From DTU098 sp964498525 (lineage in GTDB: Bacteria; Bacillota; Desulfotomaculia; Desulfotomaculales; Pelotomaculaceae), in assembly GCA_964498525.1 (NCBI GenBank), contig CAZCGU010000016.1:1-61851 (forward strand): 61,851 bases of DNA, given 5' to 3'. Numbering within the stretch: position 1 is the stretch's first letter; each line of letters opens with the position of its first letter. Below, one piece after another: positions 25,035 to 34,001 of the stretch. Position numbers and translations under genes: made by a program. The notes beneath the pieces are model-generated. The model ran no database searches. It was not told the DNA's origin and saw nothing but the letters and a program-made list of their open reading frames with translations.

Positions 25035-25823
25035 ATGATTGATATCCACACCCATATCCTGCCCGGGCTGGACGACGGCCCGGACAGCATAGAGGAAGCC
25101 CTGGCCATGGCCAGGTGCGCCGCAGCCGGCGGTACCAGGATCATGGTGTCAACACCCCACGTGGTTACAGGGCTCTACCCCAACAGCCGGGAAGTTATCC
25201 TGGCAGCCCTGGAGGAGTTAAAGGAAGCTATTGAGGAAAACGGCATCCCCCTCACCGTCCTGCCCGGGTCCGAATGCCGCCTGGAGCCGGATCTGAGCCA
25301 AAGGCTAAGCCGGGGTGAACTCCTGACCATAAACGACGGCGGCCGCTACCTGCTGGTGGAACTGCCGCCCATGCTTGTCCCGGAATATACGGCCCAGGTA
25401 TTCTACGAACTACAGCTGCAGGGCGTAACCCCCATCATCGCCCACCCCGAGCGCAACGCTGGTTTTGTCCGGGAACCGGGCCTTCTATACGACCTGATAT
25501 ACCGGGGCGCCCTGTCCCAGATTACCGCCGGCAGCCTTACCGGCCATCTGGGCGCCGCAGCCGCAGCCGCCGCCAAAAAGTTTCTGGAGCGGGGCTATGT
25601 CCAGTTTATCGCTTCCGACGCTCACTCCTGCGGCGGCCGGGGTCCGCTCCTGGCGGCGGCGGCCGGGGCGGCGGCGCGTCTCCTGGGGGAAGAGCAGGCC
25701 CAAAGCCTGGTAGCGGGCAACCCCCAACGGGCCATCCAGGGCGACGGGATCGGGGCAAACCCCCGGGAAGCAGCGCGCCGGCCGGCGCGCCGCAGCTTTT
25801 TGAACAGGTTTTTTCGGCGTTAA
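25035..25823 (+). CDS. ywqE: CpsB/CapC-type tyrosine-protein phosphatase (PHP family)
   Basis: A manganese-dependent PHP-fold phosphatase that dephosphorylates BY-kinases of exopolysaccharide systems. It has 262 residues. Metal-binding motifs are clear: HTHILPGLDDGP (residues 4-15), STPHV, IIAHPERN and SDAHSCGG. The C-terminal tail is Ala-rich and then basic (ending RSFLNRFFRR). AGCGAGGAG precedes the ATG. It sits upstream of wzz and the BY-kinase, whose tyrosine cluster is its expected substrate; the two Wzz-kinase fusions at 54.8-60.1 kb may be substrates too. Confidence 0.9.
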   Translation: MIDIHTHILPGLDDGPDSIEEALAMARCAAAGGTRIMVSTPHVVTGLYPNSREVILAALEELKEAIEENGIPLTVLPGSECRLEPDLSQRLSRGELLTINDGGRYLLVELPPMLVPEYTAQVFYELQLQGVTPIIAHPERNAGFVREPGLLYDLIYRGALSQITAGSLTGHLGAAAAAAAKKFLERGYVQFIASDAHSCGGRGPLLAAAAGAAARLLGEEQAQSLVAGNPQRAIQGDGIGANPREAARRPARRSFLNRFFRR

Positions 25824-26002
25824 ATTGCGCTAAAATGGATGTAAGTTTTTTTTGGGTTTGAAGCATTACATCTAAATATGTTTTTTCTTGTAAGGATTTT
25901 GGGGATATTCTTCCTGAAAAAGAAGGATTTGCACCGCCCGTGCCGAATTCAAAAAACTATAAGTGGAATTGTGCAATTAAGCTTAAACTTGCGGGAACCT
26001 TA

Positions 26003-26031
26003 TTGACCCGACTCGTAATGTACTGTAAAAT
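26003..26031 (+). promoter_or_regulatory. Predicted promoter of the wzz operon
   Basis: TTGACC at 26003-26008 and TAAAAT at 26026-26031, 17 bases apart. Transcription would start near 26038 and produce a 265-base leader that contains the riboswitch described next. Confidence 0.7.
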
Positions 26032-26142
26032 ATAACAAAATTTTTAAAAATATTTTGCTTGTGCCAGGCTGCTGTCTTCTTCTTATCCTACAATTAGAAA
26101 TAGCAGGCACTGTGCTTAAAACTAACGGAATTCAAACTATAA

Positions 26143-26245
26143 AAACCGGCGTGAAGACGGGAGCAATTAAGCAGGTTTTCCAATTTGGGCGTTTTGAAAC
26201 CTGTGGAGCTAGTGACGCAACCGGCCAGCCTTTTCAAGGTTTTTT
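26143..26245 (+). promoter_or_regulatory. Candidate cyclic di-GMP-II riboswitch with terminator, upstream of wzz
   Basis: The segment 26165-26226 follows the remembered c-di-GMP-II consensus: CAATTAAG, then GGTTTTCCAATTTGGGCG, then GAGCTAGTGACGCAACCGG. Compensated pairings support it: CAGGTTT (26172-26178) with AAACCTG (26197-26203), and GCGT (26189-26192) with ACGC (26215-26218). The outer helix GAAGA...TTTTC (26153-26157 with 26231-26235) is weaker. Its 3' strand overlaps a small terminator, AGCCTT/AAGGTT plus T6 at 26227-26245, so ligand binding would be expected to prevent termination (ON switch). The riboswitch call is from the sequence; the polarity is inference. Confidence 0.75.
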
Positions 26246-26302
26246 ATTATGCCCCCGCGGGGGATGAATTACCGCCGGAGCAAGGCGCGGAGGCTAAAGC
26301 AT

Positions 26303-27244
26303 TTGACCAACCAGAGCACATCGTTCAATACAGAAGAACAGTACCTGGACCTGCGGGCCGTTATCCGGCAGCTAAAAAGGCGCCGCTTCCTGATTGCCAT
26401 AATCACCCTGCTGACGGTGCTGGTCAGCGGCATTATCAGCTGCTTTATCCTGGCGCCTGTTTACCAGGCTAAAACCGTCCTCCTGGTCACCCAGGCAGCG
26501 GACAAGCTGCAGGTGTCCAGCCAGAACAACATGAACGATCCGGTCAGCGCCATTTCCCGCATGCCCGTCCTTACCATGAACACCTACGTGGGCCAGGTTA
26601 AAAGCGAGGCCATGATGAAGCGGGTTATCGAGGAACTGGGGCTGGAGCGGTACGGTTATACGCCCCGGGGCCTGGCCGGGCAGGTGAACGCTGCCGCGGC
26701 CAAAGACTCTTACCTCCTGGACATCACCGTGGACAACACCGACCCGCACCTGGCCGTGGAAATAGCCAATACCTTGAGCCGGGAATTCATGGAGTCACTG
26801 ACCGAAAGAAACCAGGAAGTGATGGACAGGTCCGTGGAATTCCTGCAGGAACAGATGAAGGCAGTAAAGGCGGAGCTGGCCGCCAACCCGCCGCAGTCCG
26901 AGCGGGAGCGCCTGCAAGACATGCTCACCCTTCTTTCCGAGGGCGTTACCAGGACCCAGATTGCCCGTTCTTTCGACCTGGGCAGCACCAGCCTGGTGGT
27001 GGTTTCGCCGGTTCTCACGGCCAAACAGGTGAAGCCCAACAAAAAGATGAACCTGGCCGCGGCCTTTCTGCTGGGGCTCATGGGTTCGGTGGCCCTGGCC
27101 CTCCTGCTGGAATTCCTGGACAACACGATCAAAACACCGGAGGACGTGGCCCGCCACCTGGACCTGCCCGTAATGGGGATTATCCCCCCTGCGGACGGCA
27201 AGGCCGGCTCTTACTACGGCGGCTACCATAAAAACGAGGTGTAA
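26303..27244 (+). CDS. Wzz-type chain-length/co-polymerase protein (CpsC-like)
   Basis: A polysaccharide co-polymerase with two membrane helices, 313 residues. It starts at TTG 26303, nine bases after GGAGG; an ATG frame opening at 26249 would overlap the riboswitch region and lacks a site. TM1 is near residues 25-48 (FLIAIITLLTVLVSGII) and TM2 near 251-275 (AAAFLLGLMGSVALALLLEF). The extracellular part has a coiled-coil-like MDRSVEFLQEQMKAVKAEL. It probably works with the kinase one base downstream to set chain length. Confidence 0.85.
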   Translation: MTNQSTSFNTEEQYLDLRAVIRQLKRRRFLIAIITLLTVLVSGIISCFILAPVYQAKTVLLVTQAADKLQVSSQNNMNDPVSAISRMPVLTMNTYVGQVKSEAMMKRVIEELGLERYGYTPRGLAGQVNAAAAKDSYLLDITVDNTDPHLAVEIANTLSREFMESLTERNQEVMDRSVEFLQEQMKAVKAELAANPPQSERERLQDMLTLLSEGVTRTQIARSFDLGSTSLVVVSPVLTAKQVKPNKKMNLAAAFLLGLMGSVALALLLEFLDNTIKTPEDVARHLDLPVMGIIPPADGKAGSYYGGYHKNEV

Positions 27245-27245
27245 A

Positions 27246-28075
27246 ATGGCCAGACGCAACGGAACCGAAACAAAGCTATATTCCCACGTCCGGCCTAAAT
27301 CCGCCCTTGCGGAATCCTTCCGGACCCTGCGCACCAACATCAGTTTTTCGTCCGTGGACTGGCCCTATAAGGTAATACTTACCACCAGCCCCGGCCCGGA
27401 GGAAGGCAAGTCCACAATTACCACCAACCTGGGCGTGGTTATGGCCCAGGCCAAAAGCCGGGTTCTCATCATGGACTGTGATTTACGCAAACCGGTAATC
27501 CATAAATATTTCGACCTGACCAACATCCGCGGCCTGACCAACCTGTTAGTTCAGGATCTGGAGCTGGAGGACGTTGTCTACGCCACCGAGGTGGAAGGAC
27601 TTTTTGTCATCCCCTGCGGCCCAATCCCGCCCAACCCCTCGGAGCTGCTGGGCTCCGCCAAAATGGTGGATCTGCTGGAAAAGGCTGCCGCCGCCTTCGA
27701 CGTGGTGCTGCTGGACGCCCCCCCGGTTATTGCCGTAACGGACGCCGCGGTTTTGACTCCTATGGTGGACAGCGCGCTCCTGGTTCTATAAAAGCCGGAG
27801 ATTCCCGCATCGACATGGCCCGGGAAGCCAGGGACAGGCTGGTGAGGGCCGGGGCCAGGAGCGTGGGTGTGGTTTTAAACCAGGCCGGCATCCTGCGGGA
27901 CGGCTATCCGTATCACCACTACTATTACGGTCGAAGGGAAAAATCACCCGGCAGAGCCTCCGGAGGAGGGGAGCAGCCAACTTATATACCGCCTTTAAGA
28001 TCCGGCGCGGCCGGTCATCCGGCCGGCATGGTTCAAGCCGCTATTTCCAAGAACAAGGGGGAGCGTTCCTTTTGA
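27246..28075 (+). pseudogene. BY-kinase (CpsD-like), frameshifted near 27789
   Basis: An autophosphorylating bacterial tyrosine kinase interrupted late. The first frame (27246-27791) has Walker A PGPEEGKSTITTNLGV (about 50-65), Walker A' VLIMDCDLRKP and Walker B VVLLDAPPVI, then stops in LLVL-TAA. The rest, KAGDSRIDMAREARDRLVRA, lies in another frame to 28075 and includes the tyrosine cluster YPYHHYYYGRRE. Removing one TA from CTATAAAA rejoins the frames exactly as the family expects, so a TA duplication is likely (or a sequencing error). Two other BY-kinase genes in the window could replace it. Confidence 0.85.
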
Positions 28076-29910
28076 AAACCCGCTTGAGAATCATCCTGTT
28101 GATGCTTTGCGACGCGGCAATTATCAATATAGCGCTGGCCCTGGCCGTGGTCCTGCGTTACAGCGGGAGCGGCGAAATATTCCCGCCCCTCCTGTCTCTC
28201 GCCGGCATGGTTCCCCTGGTTACCCTCATCTTTATCGCGGTCTTTTACGCTTATAAACTATACAACCGGATCTGGGCTTACGCCAGCATTGGCGAGCTAA
28301 TAGCGGTAATTCAGGCGGTAAGCCTGGGCAGCCTGGTGGTAATCGGCATCTCCTTCTTTACCAACACCCAGCTGCCTCGCAGCATTGCGGTAATGCACTG
28401 GGCCTTAACCATTCTGATGATGGGCGGCTCCCGGATGGTCTGGCGCTGTCTGCGGGACAGCCGCAGGGCCAACGGGGATAAGCCCACCCGCCGGGTCCTG
28501 ATTATCGGCGCCGGTGACGCCGGGACAATGGTAGCCAGGGAGCTGAAAAACCACAACAGCACTTATTTGTCCGTGGGGTTTATCGACGACGACCCCTTAA
28601 AACAGGGGGTTAGCGTGCTGGCCCTGCCCGTGCTGGGCACCAGGGTTCAAATCCCGGAGATTGTGGAGCGCCAAAATATCAACCTTCTTATTATAGCCAT
28701 GCCCTCGGTGGAGGCCGGGATTATCCGGGATATCGTGGAAATCTGCCGGGATACCAAAGCCGAGCTGAAGATACTGCCGGGCATGTATCAGCTAATCGAC
28801 GGCCAGGTTTCCGTAAACCACCTGCGCCCGGTCCTGCTGGAGGACCTGCTCCGCAGGGAGCCGGTACAGGTGGACCTGGAGGAAATAGCGGGCTACCTGG
28901 GAGGGGAGACAGTCCTTATTACCGGCGCCGGCGGCTCCATCGGCTCCGAGCTCTGCCGCCAGGTGGCCGCAATGGGGCCCAAAGAACTTGTACTCCTGGA
29001 CCACGGTGAAAACAGCGTCCATGACATTTGGCTGGAGCTGCGGGATGGTATCCCCGGGATCCCTTTATCCATCGAAATTGCCGATATAAGGGACAAGCCC
29101 AGGATGAACGGCATCTTCCAAAAGCACCGCCCGGATGTTGTTTTCCACGCCGCCGCCCACAAGCACGTGCCCCTGATGGAGCTGCACGCCGCCGAAGCGG
29201 TGAAAACAAACGTCCTGGGCACCCGCAACGTGGCCAGGGCAGCCGGCCGCTTTGGAGCCAAAGTGTTTGTGATGATTTCCACCGACAAGGCCGTCAACCC
29301 CGCCAGCGTCATGGGCGCCACCAAACGGCTGGCCGAACTGATTGTGGGGCAGGAAAACGCCGCCGGCAAAACCATCTTCACCGCCGTTCGCTTCGGCAAC
29401 GTGCTGGGCAGCAGCGGCAGTGTGGTACCCCTTTTCAGCAGGCAGATCAAGGCCGGCGGGCCCGTAACGGTGACTCACCCGGAGATGAAGCGCTATTTCA
29501 TGACCATTACCGAAGCCGTCCAGCTGGTGATCCAGGCCGGGGCCATGGCCAGGGGAGGAGAAGTATTTGTCCTGGACATGGGCGAGCCCGTTAAAATAGT
29601 GGACCTGGCCCGGGATATGATTAAGCTCTCCGGCCTGGAGCCGGGGAAGGACATCGATATAATATTTACCGGCGTGCGCCCCGGTGAAAAGCTCTTTGAA
29701 GAACTGCTCACCGCCGAGGAAGGTTCCTGCGCCACCGAGCACAAGCGGATTTATACGGCTAAACCTTCCCTGGTGGAGGTGGCTACTTTGGAGCAAGAGA
29801 TTATTAAACTGCTTGGTAAGGGTTTGCAGTGCAGCGCGGAGGATATCTTCGGCGCGCTGGGGGCGATTATTCCAAGGTTCAGGAGTAAGAGGAAGGTGCA
29901 GGTAGGGTAG
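28072..29910 (+). CDS. CapD/PglF-type nucleotide-sugar 4,6-dehydratase, membrane-bound
   Basis: A 612-residue membrane enzyme from TTG 28072, overlapping the previous stop by four bases, with GGGGGAG upstream. There are four N-terminal helices (residues 5-120), a CoA_binding_3-like domain (VLIIGAGDAGTMVAREL near 142-158) and an SDR domain with TGAGGSIGSELCRQ (about 284-297), FHAAAHKHVPLME and STDKAVNPASVMGATKR. The family converts UDP-GlcNAc to the 4-keto-6-deoxy sugar, the first step to bacillosamine-type sugars. The aminotransferase and acetyltransferase needed next lie beyond the IS element. Confidence 0.9.
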   Translation: MKTRLRIILLMLCDAAIINIALALAVVLRYSGSGEIFPPLLSLAGMVPLVTLIFIAVFYAYKLYNRIWAYASIGELIAVIQAVSLGSLVVIGISFFTNTQLPRSIAVMHWALTILMMGGSRMVWRCLRDSRRANGDKPTRRVLIIGAGDAGTMVARELKNHNSTYLSVGFIDDDPLKQGVSVLALPVLGTRVQIPEIVERQNINLLIIAMPSVEAGIIRDIVEICRDTKAELKILPGMYQLIDGQVSVNHLRPVLLEDLLRREPVQVDLEEIAGYLGGETVLITGAGGSIGSELCRQVAAMGPKELVLLDHGENSVHDIWLELRDGIPGIPLSIEIADIRDKPRMNGIFQKHRPDVVFHAAAHKHVPLMELHAAEAVKTNVLGTRNVARAAGRFGAKVFVMISTDKAVNPASVMGATKRLAELIVGQENAAGKTIFTAVRFGNVLGSSGSVVPLFSRQIKAGGPVTVTHPEMKRYFMTITEAVQLVIQAGAMARGGEVFVLDMGEPVKIVDLARDMIKLSGLEPGKDIDIIFTGVRPGEKLFEELLTAEEGSCATEHKRIYTAKPSLVEVATLEQEIIKLLGKGLQCSAEDIFGALGAIIPRFRSKRKVQVG

Positions 29911-29911
29911 A

Positions 29912-29955
29912 AGTGCAATGACATGCTAAGGTTTAAAGTAAAACTGCATTGCACT
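29912..29955 (+). repeat. 9-bp inverted repeat after capD
   Basis: AGTGCAATG (29912-29920) and CATTGCACT (29947-29955) are exact inverted copies with a 26-base loop. There is no T run. It may be a weak transcript end or the remains of a small element; it lies 31 bases before the IS target duplication. Confidence 0.4.
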
Positions 29956-29986
29956 CGGATTGCCTAGGTAACTTCACCATTTCTTA

Positions 29987-29996
29987 TAGTTCGGTA
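29987..29996 (+). repeat. Left target-site duplication of the IS
   Basis: TAGTTCGGTA directly before the left inverted repeat. The identical ten bases follow the right end at 31884-31893. Confidence 0.9.
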
Positions 29997-31883
29997 CAGG
30001 TCCCCGGCAAAGTCACATTAAACGCCGATCAATGACAGAGCAAGTTCGCGGTTCCACCCAAGTTTACGTAAACTAGCGGCAATATTTTTAAATCCATGCA
30101 GGCGCAAAATACTGATTGCCAGGTTGCGAATAGAAGCAAAAACACGAGGCTCCGACCCTATCCTGATCCGGGAACGGTCTTCATCAAAGACGACATCCCG
30201 GACCCAATGCAGGGAATTTTCAATTGACCATTGACCACGAATTATTTCCAGCAAAGCCTTGGGATCAGCTTCTTCAGCAGACAGACTGGTGATATAGTAC
30301 TGGATATCGTTTTTAGGTTTTTCGCCCCGCAGGTTTGTGAATAGCCTTTCCACCTTGGCAAACTGGGCGGCGTAAGGGAAATTTGTCTGTCCCTCTTTTA
30401 CGGGGATAGTTCTAATGATACGTTTTTCAATTCTTCCGTGCCCCTTTTCCAATGTTTGGTATGGAGGGGGAAAAATCTTCGTTCCTGGTGTTCTTGATGG
30501 TTTCAAAAAGGTTTCCCTGGTTTTGTTTTACAGGAAAGGCGTAATCAGCTTTTTTATCTTCAACGATGAACCGGGCGTGCTCTTTTTGGGTGTGCATAGC
30601 ATCGGCGGTGACAACCTTGCCTGTTAGGTCCAGCGGTTCTAACAAGGGTTTAAATGCCGTGATTTCGTTGCTTTTTTTGTCCACCTGCCGCTGGCCGATA
30701 ACTATTTTCTGATGCTGCAAAAAGGCCGACACTAGGTGGACCGGTTTGCCATCCGCTCCGGAGGAGCCACGCAGTGTTTTGCCGTCAACGGCTACCGCCC
30801 GGTCCTGTGATTGGGACTGCAACCACTGGCCGATAATGTCGTCAACTTCATCGCCATTTACTCTTTTCAGCGTCAGGCGCAGGGTCTTTTCGCTGGGGGG
30901 AACGAATTTTTCTAGTCTTTCGTTGTATCTGCAACCCAGGCGCCTCAGCATTTCCTGGTTTAGACCGGCCGCCCATTCGCCAATGGCGATAAAGCATTTC
31001 GCTCCGGAAAGAAGGGCGCAGATAGCTACCGCCAGGATGGATACCTGGGGGTGCCGGACACCGCGTTTTTTTCGGGAGTCTTTCAATAATGCCAGGTAAT
31101 CCAGCAAACCGCCTTTGCTTTCAATGGAAACTGTGTTTAGATCGACCATCGCTCGTTCCCCTCCCGTTAGTTCTGGAGGAAAAAACGGAGCGGCTAAAAT
31201 TGCAGCAGCTTTTTTTAATAGCGGTTTGACCAGGACGGTTTTGGACTGTCCGTGGTAGTAATATTTGCCCCCTGTACGGCCATAGCCGGTGGTCGTGCCT
31301 AAGGGAACCCAGCCGGCGGCCTGATAGCAGGTACCTTTAAAGCGGCTGTGGTCTACGAATGTTTCCACCATGAGGATTGGATGTCCATAGATATTTTCCC
31401 AGTCGGCGGACAATCGCTTGACATTCAGCGCCAGTGTCCTGGATGCCAGGTTCTTGATGGTGATTCCCGGCAGGATGAGAAAACGCTGATTGTTGGCGAT
31501 GTACTGCAGGCGTTCGTACTTCCGCTTTTCCGGCCAGTTGATCCAGCGGTCCCGGGGGCTGCATTTCAAGGCTGCGGCGCCCCAGCCGATTAGCGCCACC
31601 CACCGGCCCTTTAGCAGGGCCACGTATTTAAGTCTCCTGCCGGACAGACAGCGAAAGCCCAGGTAGTGGTGCCTGGCCATCAGGGTGTCCCAGTCATTCT
31701 CTTCTTCGACGTTGATGGGCCGTACGATCAGGTCTTTGAGGTTAGCGCCCTGGTTGATGTTATTGTCTGACACTGCTCCGTTTTTGTCCATAAGGTTATT
31801 TTACATCAACGGAGGAGATTTGACCAGACCCATCTTGAAATTTATGCGGCTATTGGATAGTTTCTGACTTTGCCGTAGCCCTG
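29997..31883 (-). mobile_element. ISAs1-family insertion sequence with DUF4338 domain, 1887 bp
   Basis: Ends: CAGGTCCCCGGCAAAGTCA at 29997-30015, and its partner at 31865-31883, which reads CAGGGCTACGGCAAAGTCA on the minus strand (16 of 19 identical, the inner 11 perfect). The element is bracketed by an exact 10-bp duplication, TAGTTCGGTA, of the length expected for ISAs1 elements. It carries one transposase gene, frameshifted. Exact duplications show the insertion is fairly recent and has not been rearranged. It separates capD from the sugar aminotransferase. Confidence 0.92.
30018..31791 (-). pseudogene. ISAs1 transposase with N-terminal DUF4338 (DruA-like) domain, frameshifted
   Basis: Reading on the minus strand from 31791, residues 20-200 match DUF4338 (HHYLGFRCLSGRRLKYVALL, FLILPGITIKNLASRTL, VETFVDHSRFKGTCYQAAGW), the domain named DruA in Druantia defence. 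It is followed by an ISAs1 transposase: LLDYLALLKDSRKKRGVRHP, first Asp in AVAVDGKTLRGS, second in VVTADAMHT. The frame is lost in a TTTTTCCCCC run near 30470-30480 and resumes with TLEKGHGRIEKR; the catalytic Glu (WSIENSLHWVRDVVFDE) is only in the second part, ending at 30018. One extra base in the run explains it. Programmed frameshifting is possible but not expected in this family. Confidence 0.85.
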
Positions 31884-31893
31884 TAGTTCGGTA
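31884..31893 (+). repeat. Right target-site duplication of the IS
   Basis: TAGTTCGGTA, identical to 29987-29996. Confidence 0.9.
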
Positions 31894-31987
31894 TGATGTG
31901 TTAAGGTGTTGTTGTAATAGGTGAGGTATGGGATTATTATTGTGGAACCGGTTAATTATGAAGAAAATATAAGGGAATCTTTAAACA

Positions 31988-33091
31988 ATGAATAATAGAA
32001 TATACCTCTCATCACCCCACATGAGTGACGAGGGGTATGAAATGCAATACATAAAAGAAGCTTTCGTAACTAACTGGATCGCGCCTCTGGGACCAAACGT
32101 CGATGAGTTTGAAAAGGAACTGGCCGCGAAAGTGGGAACCAGGGCAGCCGCAGCCTTATCGTCAGGTACTGCCGCTATCCATATGGCCTTGAAAGCTGCC
32201 GGAGTGGGCGCCGGGGATATAGTGTTCTGCCCCAGCCTTACTTTCTCTGCTTCAGCCAATCCCATCATCTACCAGAACGCTATCCCAGTCTTTATTGATA
32301 GTGATTTTGAGACCTGGAACATGAGCCCTGCGGCTTTGGAGAAGGCTTTTGAGCAATACACGCCAAAGGCAGTGCTGGTAGTCCATCTATATGGCCTGTC
32401 AGCGGATATGGACAAGATTGTGGAGATATGCAGAGAACATAACGTGCCGCTGATTGAGGACGCTGCCGAGAGCCTGGGGACTTTGTATAAAGGTAAACAT
32501 ACAGGTACCTTTGGGGATTACGGTATCTATTCATTTAACGGCAACAAAATCATCACCACCTCCGGCGGTGGGATGCTGGTATCCGGTAATGAAGAAAGAA
32601 TCGAAAAGGTCAGGTTTTGGGCGACACAAAGCAGGGACCCGGCCAGGCACTACCAGCACAGCGAGCTTGGTTTTAACTACCGGATGAGCAATATTGTGGC
32701 CGGCATCGGCAGAGGGCAGCTCAAGGTCTTAGTTAAAAGGATTGAAAAGAAAAGGGAGATATTTGAATTTTATAAGCGTGAGTTGGGGGCATTAGAGGGT
32801 GTTCAGATGATGCCCGTCAATGAGTGGAATGAGCCGAACTACTGGCTTTCTTGCTGTACTCTAAGCGGCAGGGTGAGGCCTCTTGATATTATGAAGGCGC
32901 TGGATGCTGAGAACATAGAGAGCAGGCCGGTTTGGAAACCGATGCATATGCAGCCATACTTTGCTAAGTGCGATTTTGTTGGTGCAGGCATATCGGAAAA
33001 GATTTTTGAAAATGGTGTCTGCTTGCCGAGTGATACGAAAATGAACGAAAGTGACCTGGCAAGAGTTGTTCAGGCCATTAAAAAGATTTAG
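31988..33091 (+). CDS. DegT/DnrJ/EryC1 sugar aminotransferase (PglE-like)
   Basis: A PLP-dependent aminotransferase of nucleotide sugars, 367 residues. It begins NRIYLSSPHMSDEGYEMQYI, has the substrate loop TNWIAPLGPNVDEFE, and carries the PLP lysine in SFNGNKIITTSGGGML (near residue 186). With the upstream dehydratase it would give a UDP-4-amino-4,6-dideoxy sugar. The 94 bases before it, after the IS, show no clear promoter. Confidence 0.9.
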   Translation: MNNRIYLSSPHMSDEGYEMQYIKEAFVTNWIAPLGPNVDEFEKELAAKVGTRAAAALSSGTAAIHMALKAAGVGAGDIVFCPSLTFSASANPIIYQNAIPVFIDSDFETWNMSPAALEKAFEQYTPKAVLVVHLYGLSADMDKIVEICREHNVPLIEDAAESLGTLYKGKHTGTFGDYGIYSFNGNKIITTSGGGMLVSGNEERIEKVRFWATQSRDPARHYQHSELGFNYRMSNIVAGIGRGQLKVLVKRIEKKREIFEFYKRELGALEGVQMMPVNEWNEPNYWLSCCTLSGRVRPLDIMKALDAENIESRPVWKPMHMQPYFAKCDFVGAGISEKIFENGVCLPSDTKMNESDLARVVQAIKKI

Positions 33092-33204
33092 GGCTGAAAG
33101 GAGTATGTTGCAGTGATGTAGACAGAGATTAGAACAGATTTAGGTACTCAAGTAAACATAGTTGTGATAATTTGCGATCGGATAAAGGACTAAGAGGAAT
33201 ATAA

Positions 33205-33987
33205 ATGATGGTTAATGAAAATATTTGTTGTTGCACGGCAGATATTGTGTGCATCGAATCAAACCTAGATGAAATAATTCCGGTTCCGCGTAACAGCGTA
33301 TATTCCAGATATATTAAGAGAATAATTGATTTTTCGTTGTCATTAATTGGGGTAGTAGTGCTTAGCCCCCTACTTTTAGTTCTTACAGTCTTGGAACTGA
33401 TATATCATGGGCGTCCAGTTCTGTATGTAACTCTAAGACCAGGGAAAGACGAAAAACTCTTCAACCTTTATAAGTTTCGTTCTATGACTAACGAAAGCGC
33501 AGAAGACGGAGAATTACTACCGGAAAAATATCGTCTCACAAAATTTGGGAAATTTTTGCGTGCTACCTCCTTAGACGAACTACCAAGTCTTTTTAATATT
33601 ATCAAGGGAGATCTCGCAATTATCGGTCCTAGACCACTGCTAACAGATTACCTGGAGCTTTATCCCCAAAGGTATAGATATAGGCACTCTGTGAGACCTG
33701 GATTAGAGTTGTCACCGCCGGCAGGAAGGTTGTATTTTCTGACATGGCGCGAACAGTTTGAAAATGATATTTCTTATGTGGAAAATGTCAGTTTTACGCT
33801 TGATGTAAAGCAACTGTACCTTATTTTAAAAATGATTTTATCTCCTAAAAATAATAAGGTTCGTACCGACGATACGAGAGTAATGTTTGATGGCACAAAT
33901 ATAGACGATACACGAAGTAAACGGGAATATTTAATGGCGCGAAGTCAGTCAGTGAAAGAATCCAATGGCAATACTCTTGCCGGATAG
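33205..33987 (+). CDS. Phosphoglycosyl transferase (bacterial sugar transferase, PglC/WcaJ type)
   Basis: A monotopic enzyme that starts glycan assembly by moving phospho-sugar from UDP-sugar to undecaprenyl phosphate. It has 260 residues. The re-entrant helix is near residues 43-65 (FSLSLIGVVVLSPLLLVLTV), then KFRSMTNESAEDGELLPEKY and ATSLDELPSLFNIIKGDLAI with the catalytic Asp-Glu pair, GPRPLL and SVRPGL. The C-terminal 50 residues are unusual for the family. Base composition is clearly AT-richer than the flanking genes. Confidence 0.88.
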   Translation: MMVNENICCCTADIVCIESNLDEIIPVPRNSVYSRYIKRIIDFSLSLIGVVVLSPLLLVLTVLELIYHGRPVLYVTLRPGKDEKLFNLYKFRSMTNESAEDGELLPEKYRLTKFGKFLRATSLDELPSLFNIIKGDLAIIGPRPLLTDYLELYPQRYRYRHSVRPGLELSPPAGRLYFLTWREQFENDISYVENVSFTLDVKQLYLILKMILSPKNNKVRTDDTRVMFDGTNIDDTRSKREYLMARSQSVKESNGNTLAG

Positions 33988-34001
33988 AATGGGGAAATAA
34001 A

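Noticed and set aside
26055..26267. 70-codon frame in the wzz leader
   Set aside because: It lies across the riboswitch and terminator; no binding site. The conserved RNA pattern explains the region better.
29997..31883. Druantia defence locus
   Set aside because: The DUF4338 domain is joined to an ISAs1 transposase inside an element with inverted ends and target duplication; no druB-E genes or helicase are nearby.
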